A DNA stretch of 6,083 nucleotides from an uncultured Actinoplanes sp. (lineage in GTDB: Bacteria > Actinomycetota > Actinomycetes > Mycobacteriales > Micromonosporaceae), in the NCBI RefSeq assembly GCF_934643405.1, contig NZ_CAKUCL010000343.1, positions 1 through 6,083 of the forward strand. Reading direction: 5' to 3'. Below the pieces are notes generated by a model. The model was not told where the DNA came from and did not search any database. It saw nothing but the letters and a program-made list of their open reading frames with translations. Of the stretch, positions 1 through 5,162 are shown one piece after another. The position numbers and the translations under genes are program-made. Position 1 is the first letter of the stretch. Every line of letters begins with the position of its first letter.

Positions 1-264
1 GCCCTCGCCCGCCGGGCCGGAAGAGCCCGCTTGGCCCGAGAGGCCCGCCTCGCCGGCCCGGTCGGAGAAGCCCGCTCGGCCGGAGAAGCCCGCCTCGTTC
101 GCGCGGTCCGCCGCTTCACCGGCGCCCGGGTTGGCGGCAGCGCCCGGTGCGCCGTACACAACGGGGTCTGCGGTCGGATCGGCCGGCACCCCGCCGGCTC
201 CATGCGGCTGAGCCGACTCCTGACTCGGGTTCACCCCTCGATCCTGCCAGGTCTCCCCCGCCAT
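1..264 (-). CDS. Partial hypothetical protein with collagen-like Gly-X-Y stretch (5' part only)
   Basis: I do not recognise this protein. An uninterrupted minus-strand frame of 88 codons runs from an ATG at 264 to the left edge, with no stop, so its C-terminal part is outside the window. It begins MAGETWQDRGVNPSQESA and continues through a disordered Pro/Ala/Gly segment (DPTADPVVYGAPGAAANPG, about residues 29-47). From about residue 58 it becomes a Gly-X-Y-like repeat: GFS GRA GFS DRA GEA GLS GQA GSS GPA GEG, with one Gly replaced by Asp. Third codon positions are roughly 80% G/C, lower than in dnaE but still biased. A GGAAGG at 277-282 could be the ribosome binding site, but its 12-base spacing is long. 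An alternative in-frame ATG lies at 322-324, though the sequence between looks noncoding. An in-frame TAG at 370-372 bounds the frame upstream. It could be a low-complexity linker before a structured or membrane domain. The gene call is moderate; function is unknown. Confidence 0.55.
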   Translation of the reverse strand, partial: MAGETWQDRGVNPSQESAQPHGAGGVPADPTADPVVYGAPGAAANPGAGEAADRANEAGFSGRAGFSDRAGEAGLSGQAGSSGPAGEG

Positions 265-480
265 CGTCCGCCGCGCCCTTCCACGGCCTCCGGGCGCGCA
301 GGCAACCCGCTCGGAGATCGCCATGCGCCAGCGCGATGGGTGAGCCGGTGGCGCCGCCCCATCCCGGCACTACAGCGTCCTCGTCCCGGCGGGCGAGGCC
401 GGCGGCACCACCTCCACCCCGCCGCCCGACGCCCCGGTGATCAGGGCCACACCCCGCAGGCCTCTGCCCACCGCGACACC
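265..480. other. Gene-free leader upstream of the left-edge reading frame
   Basis: No complete gene is seen. On the minus strand this is the 5' region of the frame starting at 264. Its right part (about 373-470, minus) holds a short run of codons with almost only G/C third positions, reading GVALITGASGGGVEVV and then PPASPAGTRTL before a TAG at 370-372. That could be the eroded C-terminal end of an older gene, because its upstream part merges into repeat array 1. The link is speculative. I see no clear promoter here. Confidence 0.4.
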
Positions 481-1040
481 CCTGCCGGCTCGCGGGGAGC
501 GCGAGGAGCCAGGGCGTGGCCCCTGCCGGCTCGCGGAGGGCACGAGGAGCCAGGAGCGCGGCAATGCCAGCTCGCGGAAAGCGCGAGGAGCCAGGGGCGT
601 GGCCCCTGCCAGCTCGCGTGGGCAGGAGGAGGCAGGGCGTGGTCCTGCCAGCTCACGGAAAGCGCGAGAGCCAGGGGCGTGGCCCCTGCCAGCTCGCGGG
701 GGCAGGAGGAGCCAGGGCGTGGCCCCTGCCAGCTCGCGGGGGCAGGAGGAGGCAGGGCGTGGTCCTGCCAGCTCACGGAAAGCGCGAGAGCCAGGGGCGT
801 GGCCCCTGCCAGCTCGCGGGGGCAGGAGGAGGCAGGGCGTGGCCCTGCCAGCTCACGGAAAGCGCGAGAGCCAGGAGCGTGGCCCCTGCCAGCTCGCGGC
901 GAGCACAAGGAGGCAAGGCGTGGCCCTGCCAGCTCGGCGGACGGCGCGAGGAGCGAGGGCGTGGCCCCCTGCCGGCTTTCGGGGACCGCAAGGAGGCAGG
1001 GGCGTGGCCCTGCCGGGCTCGCGGAGGGCGCAAGGGGGCA
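481..1040. repeat. Tandem array 1: 13-14 GC-rich hairpin-forming units of 39-43 bases
   Basis: Units begin with CCTGCC(A/G)GCTC at 481, 522, 563 (variant AATGCC), 605, 644, 685, 725, 764, 805, 844, 885, 925, 968 and a degenerate 1009. Two main subtypes alternate in the centre. Type A continues CGCGGGGGCAGGAGGAGGC; type B continues ACGGAAAGCGCGAGAGCC. Both end in a GGGCGTGG-like block. The central units are nearly identical and the outer ones diverge, as expected for an array growing by internal duplication. Type A units contain CCTGCC and GGCAGG as inverted repeats. B-to-A junctions contain perfect 7-bp hairpins, for example at 592-608. Unit lengths that are mostly not multiples of three shift the frame between neighbours, which argues against coding. 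There are no unique spacers, so this is not a CRISPR. A variable-number minisatellite is the simplest description; role unknown. Confidence 0.9.
592..608. repeat. Perfect hairpin motif recurring at array 1 unit junctions
   Basis: CAGGGGC, loop GTG, GCCCCTG forms a perfect 7-bp stem. The same 17 bases recur at 672-688 and 792-808. A one-base variant (CAGGAGC on the left arm) occurs at 872-888. The symmetry means a transcript from either strand could fold. There is no following T-run, so it does not look like an intrinsic terminator. Confidence 0.8.
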
Positions 1041-1127
1041 GCTCCGCCCGGAACGCGCGGCAAAGGCTCAGCCCCGCGCCCACCTGGCGCGCGGCAGCCG
1101 CCGAAGGCGGGGAACTCGCGGATGCGG

Positions 1128-1157
1128 TTGTCGAGCCCGACTGCCGTACCGGATAAA
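1128..1157 (+). promoter_or_regulatory. Possible sigma-70-like promoter, rightward
   Basis: TTGTCG at 1128-1133 and GATAAA at 1152-1157 are separated by 18 bases and match the TTGACA/TATAAT consensus at 4 of 6 positions each. A transcript would run rightward through array 2 and into dnaE as antisense. The call rests on consensus resemblance only. In such GC-rich DNA the AT-rich hexamer stands out, but chance is possible. Confidence 0.25.
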
Positions 1158-1168
1158 TCCGACATCGG
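1150..1168. promoter_or_regulatory. Two overlapping short palindromes (operator-like)
   Basis: CGGAT-AA-ATCCG at 1150-1161 is a perfect inverted repeat with 5-base arms. CCGA-CA-TCGG at 1159-1168 is a second one with 4-base arms, sharing three bases with the first. Together they overlap the candidate -10 hexamer, an arrangement seen in repressor operators. I cannot name a regulator. The symmetry is read directly; the regulatory role is inference. Confidence 0.35.
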
Positions 1169-1205
1169 CAGAGAGTTCGCCGCCCACCGCGAGCCTCGTC
1201 CCACG

Positions 1206-1450
1206 ATGAGATGCGTCCGCGCACGGCACGCGCATGGCGAGTCCGGCCAGAGATGCGATGCGCCCGCCCGCCGCCGCCCCAGCCCCAGCCCGGCCAGAGA
1301 TGTGCGCCCGCCCGCCGCCGCCCGAGCCCGGCCGGAGATGCGATGCGCCCGCCCGCCGCCGCCCGAGCCCGGCCGGAGATGCGATGTGCCCCCCCAGCCC
1401 GCCGGAATGCGATGCGCCCGTCGCCCGAGCCCGCCGGAATGCCCAGCGCC
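1206..1450. repeat. Tandem array 2: GC-rich units of about 41 bases with GATGCG and C-runs
   Basis: Near-identical units of 44, 41 and 41 bases start at 1261, 1305 and 1346. Each begins CGCCCGCCCGCCGCCG and ends in a GAGATG block; units 2 and 3 are almost the same. Shortened copies of 28 and 32 bases follow at 1387 and 1415, with a degenerate copy before 1261. The hexamer GATGCG recurs throughout. The sequence is unrelated to array 1, though the period is nearly the same. On the minus strand, which is the dnaE mRNA sense, each full unit carries runs of three or more G spaced as in G-quadruplex motifs. No protein reading is convincing. Confidence 0.85.
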
Positions 1451-1549
1451 CGCCGCAGCGTCGAAAAGGCAGACCGCGATGCGGCCGTTCCGAGCATCCC
1501 CGAGCTGAGGGCGGACGACGAAGCGTGCCCAACCCCCGCGATGCGGGCG
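1451..1549. other. 3' flank of dnaE
   Basis: This is gene-free sequence between array 2 and the dnaE stop. It holds two copies of the short palindrome CCGCGATGCGG (1474-1484 and 1536-1546), 62 bases apart. No T-rich terminator tract is seen on the minus strand. Confidence 0.5.
1535..1547 (-). terminator. Weak hairpin immediately after dnaE
   Basis: On the minus strand CCCGC, loop ATC, GCGGG forms a perfect 5-bp GC stem starting 3 bases after the dnaE stop codon. There is no U-tract, so classical intrinsic termination is doubtful. Many actinobacterial terminators lack U-tracts, which keeps it a candidate. The structured arrays further downstream may contribute to 3'-end formation instead. Confidence 0.25.
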
Positions 1550-4500
1550 TCAGCCGACCGCGGACGGGCCCAGGATCATCTTCAGGTCGGCTCGCAACGC
1601 CGGCGTCGGGGCCACCCGGACCGCGCCCAGGCGCAGGACCGTTGTGCGGCTGCCGTTCTGCAGATGGACGTGCACCTCGGAGTCGCCCGGGTGGCTGGTC
1701 AGGATCTCCTTGAGCTCGGAGACCAGCGGCGGGGTGCAGCGGGTGATCGGCATCGTCAGCGTGATCGGCTTGCTGTCCGGGTTGTGAGTCACGTCGGGCA
1801 GGGACATGTCCATCGCCATGATGCGCGGGGTGTCGTCGCGGCGGTCGACGCGGCCCTTGACCACGACGATGGCGTCCTCGGCGATGAACTGGCCGATGAC
1901 CTCGTAGGTGTTCGGGAAGAACAGGGTTTCGACGCCGCCGGCCAGGTCTTCGAGGGTGGCCGACGCCCACGCCCGGCCCTGCTTGGTGATGCGGCGCTGG
2001 ACACCGGTCAGGATGCCCGCCAGCGTCACCACCTGGCCGTCGGGGACCGAACCCTCCTCGTTCAGCGCCGCAATCGTGGTGTCGGCGGAGTTCTGCAGGA
2101 GCTGTTCGAGGCCGGCCAGCGGGTGGTCGGAGACGTAGAGGCCGAGCATCTCCCGCTCGAAGGCCAATTTGTCGCGCTTGTCCCACTCGCCGTCGGTGAT
2201 CGTCGGCATGGCCACCGTGGCCGCGCTGCCCCCGCCGGTGTCGCCGAACGCGCCGAACAGGTCGAACTGGCCCGCCGCCTCGTTGCGCTTGACGTCGGCG
2301 TACGCGTCGATCGCCTCGGCGTGCACCGCCAGCAGGCCCTTGCGGCTGTGGCCCATCGAGTCGAAGGCGCCGGCCTTGATCAGCGATTCGATGGTCTTCT
2401 TGTTGCAGGCGACCGCATCCACCTTGGACAGGAAGTCGTAGAAGTCCTGGTACTCGCTCTTCTCCGTGCGGCACCGGGCGATCGCGTCGACCACGTTGGT
2501 GCCGACGTTGCGCACCGCGGCCAGACCGAAGCGGATGTCCTTGCCGACCGGGGTGAACGGCCCGGCGGACTGGTTGACGTCCGGCGGCAGGACCTGGATG
2601 CCCATGCGCCGGCACTCGGCCAGGTACATCGCCATCTTGTCCTTGTCGTCGCCGACGCTGGTGAGCAGGGCGGCCATGTACTCCGCGGGGTAGTGCGCCT
2701 TCAGGTAGGCGGTCCAGTAGGACACCAGGCCGTAGGCGGCGGAGTGCGCCTTGTTGAACGCGTACCCGGCGAACGGGACCAGCACGTCCCACACCGCCTG
2801 GATCGCCTCGTCGGAGTAGCCGTGCGCGCGGCAGCCGTCGCGGAACGGCCCGAACTCCTTGTCGAGGATCTCCTTCTTCTTCTTGCCCATCGCACGGCGG
2901 AGCAGGTCGGCCTGGCCCAGGGTGTACCCGGCGAGGATCTGCGCGGCGCGCTGCACCTGCTCCTGATAGACGATCAGGCCGTAGGTCGGCTCGAGGATCT
3001 CGCGCAGCGGCTCCTCCAGCTCGGGGTGGATCGGCGTGATCTCCTGGAGCTTGTTCTTGCGCAGCGCGTAGTTGGTGTGCGACTCGACGCCCATCGGGCC
3101 CGGACGGTACAGGGCCAGGACGGCGGAGATGTCCTCGAAGTTGTCCGGCTTCATCAGCCGCAGCAGCGACCGCATCGGGCCGCCGTCGAGCTGGAACACG
3201 CCGAGCGTGTCACCGCGCGCGAGCAGCTCGTACGCCGCCTTGTCGTCCAGCGGCAACGCCAGCAGGTCCAGCTCCATGTCGTGGTTGAGCTTGATGTTCT
3301 TGACCGCGTCGTCGAGGATCGTGAGGTTGCGCAGGCCCAGGAAGTCCATCTTGAGCAGGCCGAGCGTCTCGCACGTCGGGTAGTCGAACTGCGTGATGAT
3401 CACGCCGTCGGTGGGCCGGCGCATCAGCGGGATGTGATCGATGATCGGCTCGGCCGACATGATGACGCCGGCCGCGTGCACGCCGGTCTGCCGGATCAGG
3501 CCCTCGATGCCCCGCGCGGTGTCGATCACCTTCTTGACGTCGGGATCGGTGTCGTACAGCGTGCGGACCTCGCCGGCCTCGCTGTAGCGCTTGTGTTCCT
3601 TGTCGAAGATGCCGGACAGCGGGATGCCCTTGCCCATCACGTCGGGCGGCAGCGCCTTGGTGATCCGGTCGCCGACCGCGAACGGGTAACCCAGGACCCG
3701 GGCCGCGTCCTTGATCGCAGCCTTGGCCTTGATCGTGCCGAAGGTGGCGATCTGCGCGACCTTGTCCTCACCCCACCGCTCGGTCACGTACTTGATGACC
3801 TCGCCGCGGCGGCGCTCGTCGAAGTCGATGTCCACATCGGGCATCGAGATGCGCTCGGGGTTGAGGAACCGCTCGAAGATCAGGCCGTGCGGCAGCGGAT
3901 CGAGGTCGGTGATGCCCATCGCGTACGCCACCAGGGAACCGGCGGCCGAACCACGGCCGGGCCCGACCGCGATGCCGTTGCGCTTGGACCACTGGATGAA
4001 GTCGGCGACCACCAGGAAGTAGGCCGGGAAACCCATCTGGATGATGACGCCGAGCTCGTACTCCGCCTGCTTGACGTGCGTTTCGGGGATGCCGTCGGGG
4101 AACCGGCGGTGCAGGCCCTCGAACGCGACGTGACGGAAGTACTCCTCCTCGGTGTAACCCTCCGGGATCGGGAAGCGGGGCATCAGGTTCTTGAAGGTGA
4201 ACATGCCCTCGGTGTCGACCCGCTCGGCCACCAGCAGCGTCGTCCGGCAGCCCTCCTGCCAGGCGTCGGACGAGTCGACCGCGCGCATCTGGTCGGCCGA
4301 CTTCACGAAGTAGCCGTTGCCGTCGAAGCGGAACCTGTTCGGGTCGGCCACGTTGCTGCCGGTCTGCACGCACAGCAGCACGTCGTGCGCCTCGGCCTGC
4401 GCCTCGTACGTGTAGTGGGAGTCGTTGGTGACCAGCGGCGGGATGCCGAGTTTCTGGCCGATCTCGAGCAGTCCGTCGCGGACCCGCTTCTCGATCGACA

Positions 4501-5083
4501 GACCGTGATCCATGATCTCGAGGAAGTAGTTCTCCTTCCCCAGAGCCTCCTGGTACATCGCGGCGGACTTCAGCGCCTCGTCGAACTGGCCGAGCCGCAG
4601 CCGGGTCTGCACCGCGCCGGACGGGCAGCCGGTGGTGCCCATGATCCCCTCGGCGTGCTCGGCGATGATGTCGAAGTCCATCCGCGGGTACTTGCCGAGC
4701 TGGCCCTCCATCGACGCGCGGGAGTTGAGCCGGAACAGGTTCTTCAGCCCGACCGCGTTGCGCGCCCACATGGTCATGTGGGTGTAGGCGCCGTTGCCCG
4801 AGACGTCGTCGCCCTTCTGCTCGGGACGACCCCACTTGATCCGGCTCTTGGTGAGGCGGGACTCGGGCGCCAGGTAGGCCTCGACGCCGATCACCGGAGT
4901 GATGCCGGCCGCCTTCGCCTGGGTGTAGAAGTCGTACGCCCCGTGCATGTTGCCGTGGTCGGTGATCGCGGCGGCGGGCATGCCCAGCCGGGACGCCTCG
5001 GCCAGCAGCTCTTTCACGCGGGCGGCCCCGTCGAGCATCGAATACTCGGTGTGCACGTGGAGATGCACGAACGAGTCAGACAC
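1550..5083 (-). CDS. dnaE: DNA polymerase III subunit alpha (replicative DnaE1 type)
   Basis: This is the catalytic subunit of the replicative polymerase, extending DNA at the fork with the sliding clamp. The frame is complete (1177 residues), near the usual 1150-1200. The N-terminal PHP domain (about 1-290) has H9, H11, D18, H43, E68, H102, C153, D221 and H223. These match, with a constant offset of five, the nine metal ligands I recall for mycobacterial DnaE1, whose PHP domain proofreads. The polymerase core has GPGRGSAAGS (374-383), PDVDIDFD (415-422) and the third aspartate D580 in KMDFLGLR. Further on are a finger segment LGQADLLRRAMGKKKK (about 720-736), a helix-hairpin-helix region (about 890-910), the clamp-binding motif QFDLF (939-943) and an OB-fold (about 1015-1095). 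The GTG start at 5083 is supported by AAAGGGGG seven bases upstream and by MSDSFVHLHVHTEYS, the expected family N-terminus. The intact PHP site and full length favour DnaE1 over the mutagenic DnaE2/ImuC. The stop is TGA. Confidence 0.98.
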   Translation of the reverse strand: MSDSFVHLHVHTEYSMLDGAARVKELLAEASRLGMPAAAITDHGNMHGAYDFYTQAKAAGITPVIGVEAYLAPESRLTKSRIKWGRPEQKGDDVSGNGAYTHMTMWARNAVGLKNLFRLNSRASMEGQLGKYPRMDFDIIAEHAEGIMGTTGCPSGAVQTRLRLGQFDEALKSAAMYQEALGKENYFLEIMDHGLSIEKRVRDGLLEIGQKLGIPPLVTNDSHYTYEAQAEAHDVLLCVQTGSNVADPNRFRFDGNGYFVKSADQMRAVDSSDAWQEGCRTTLLVAERVDTEGMFTFKNLMPRFPIPEGYTEEEYFRHVAFEGLHRRFPDGIPETHVKQAEYELGVIIQMGFPAYFLVVADFIQWSKRNGIAVGPGRGSAAGSLVAYAMGITDLDPLPHGLIFERFLNPERISMPDVDIDFDERRRGEVIKYVTERWGEDKVAQIATFGTIKAKAAIKDAARVLGYPFAVGDRITKALPPDVMGKGIPLSGIFDKEHKRYSEAGEVRTLYDTDPDVKKVIDTARGIEGLIRQTGVHAAGVIMSAEPIIDHIPLMRRPTDGVIITQFDYPTCETLGLLKMDFLGLRNLTILDDAVKNIKLNHDMELDLLALPLDDKAAYELLARGDTLGVFQLDGGPMRSLLRLMKPDNFEDISAVLALYRPGPMGVESHTNYALRKNKLQEITPIHPELEEPLREILEPTYGLIVYQEQVQRAAQILAGYTLGQADLLRRAMGKKKKEILDKEFGPFRDGCRAHGYSDEAIQAVWDVLVPFAGYAFNKAHSAAYGLVSYWTAYLKAHYPAEYMAALLTSVGDDKDKMAMYLAECRRMGIQVLPPDVNQSAGPFTPVGKDIRFGLAAVRNVGTNVVDAIARCRTEKSEYQDFYDFLSKVDAVACNKKTIESLIKAGAFDSMGHSRKGLLAVHAEAIDAYADVKRNEAAGQFDLFGAFGDTGGGSAATVAMPTITDGEWDKRDKLAFEREMLGLYVSDHPLAGLEQLLQNSADTTIAALNEEGSVPDGQVVTLAGILTGVQRRITKQGRAWASATLEDLAGGVETLFFPNTYEVIGQFIAEDAIVVVKGRVDRRDDTPRIMAMDMSLPDVTHNPDSKPITLTMPITRCTPPLVSELKEILTSHPGDSEVHVHLQNGSRTTVLRLGAVRVAPTPALRADLKMILGPSAVG
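2255..2269 (-). other. Sliding-clamp (beta) binding motif QFDLF within dnaE
   Basis: Residues 939-943 read QFDLF, fitting the QL(S/D)LF-type consensus. The motif lies after the helix-hairpin-helix region and before the OB-fold, where the internal clamp-binding site of alpha subunits sits. It is flanked by flexible-looking AAG and GAFGDTGGG sequence, consistent with an exposed loop. Confidence 0.8.
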
Positions 5084-5090
5084 CCCGGGA

Positions 5091-5098
5091 CCCCCTTT
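5091..5098 (-). promoter_or_regulatory. Ribosome binding site of dnaE
   Basis: The minus strand reads AAAGGGGG, followed by seven bases and the GTG start at 5083. Purine richness and spacing fit a Shine-Dalgarno element, and this decides the start, since dnaE begins with GTG rather than ATG. Confidence 0.75.
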
Positions 5099-5100
5099 GA

Positions 5101-5110
5101 GTTGTTCAAC
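5101..5110. promoter_or_regulatory. Short palindrome in the dnaE leader
   Basis: GTTG-TT-CAAC is an inverted repeat with 4-base arms lying just upstream of the dnaE ribosome binding site and just downstream of the possible -10 element, near where transcription would begin. It could be an operator half-site pair or chance. It does not match the GAAC-N4-GTTC LexA pattern. Confidence 0.2.
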
Positions 5111-5119
5111 GACGGACCG

Positions 5120-5125
5120 ACCTTA
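5120..5125 (-). promoter_or_regulatory. Possible -10 element for dnaE
   Basis: TAAGGT on the minus strand fits the relaxed actinobacterial TANNNT -10 pattern and lies 36 bases upstream of the dnaE start codon, which would give a leader of about 30 bases. No good -35 hexamer is seen at 16-19 bases (the best is TCGTTC at 17). dnaE may instead be transcribed with the upstream ATPase gene. Confidence 0.3.
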
Positions 5126-5129
5126 GCCC

Positions 5130-5153
5130 GCCCCTGCGACAAGAACGAGGGGC
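5130..5153. repeat. Inverted repeat between the ATPase gene and dnaE
   Basis: GCCCCT at 5130-5135 and AGGGGC at 5148-5153 are perfect 6-base arms around a 12-base loop. The repeat starts 9 bases after the stop of the upstream gene on the minus strand. No T-run follows. It could be a weak terminator or attenuator between the two genes. Confidence 0.3.
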
Positions 5154-5162
5154 CACGCGCGC

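Larger units (their letters stand above)
1041..1205. other. Non-repetitive spacer between the two arrays
   Basis: No convincing coding frame is seen on either strand. This is the only part of the 1.3 kb gene-free interval with a noticeable AT-richer patch (about 1150-1165). That patch carries two overlapping palindromes and a possible plus-strand promoter, described separately. Confidence 0.5.

Noticed and set aside
481..1040. Set of intrinsic terminators in array 1
   Set aside because: The hairpins are strong, but none is followed by a T-run on either strand.
31..1209. Plus-strand open frames of 392, 239 and 330 codons across array 1
   Set aside because: They translate GC-rich repeats in three different frames with equal plausibility, and unit lengths of 39-43 shift the frame from unit to unit. 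No frame has a domain or good start.
481..1450. CRISPR array
   Set aside because: Repeats directly abut each other without unique spacers, and no cas gene is present.
441..1497. Minus-strand open frames over the arrays (155, 143 and 214 codons)
   Set aside because: Low-complexity repeat translations without a ribosome binding site or consistent frame.
1068..2792. Minus-strand frame of 574 codons overlapping dnaE
   Set aside because: It is a shifted frame of dnaE, giving an Arg/Gly-rich product that continues through the arrays. It is an artefact of few stop codons in GC-rich DNA.
1550..5083. DnaE2/ImuC error-prone polymerase
   Set aside because: The length, intact PHP ligands, internal QFDLF clamp motif and lack of imuA/imuB neighbours favour the replicative DnaE1.
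5084..5115. LexA/SOS box upstream of dnaE
   Set aside because: GAAC is present on the minus strand (GTTGAACAAC), but no GTTC follows at the required four-base spacing.
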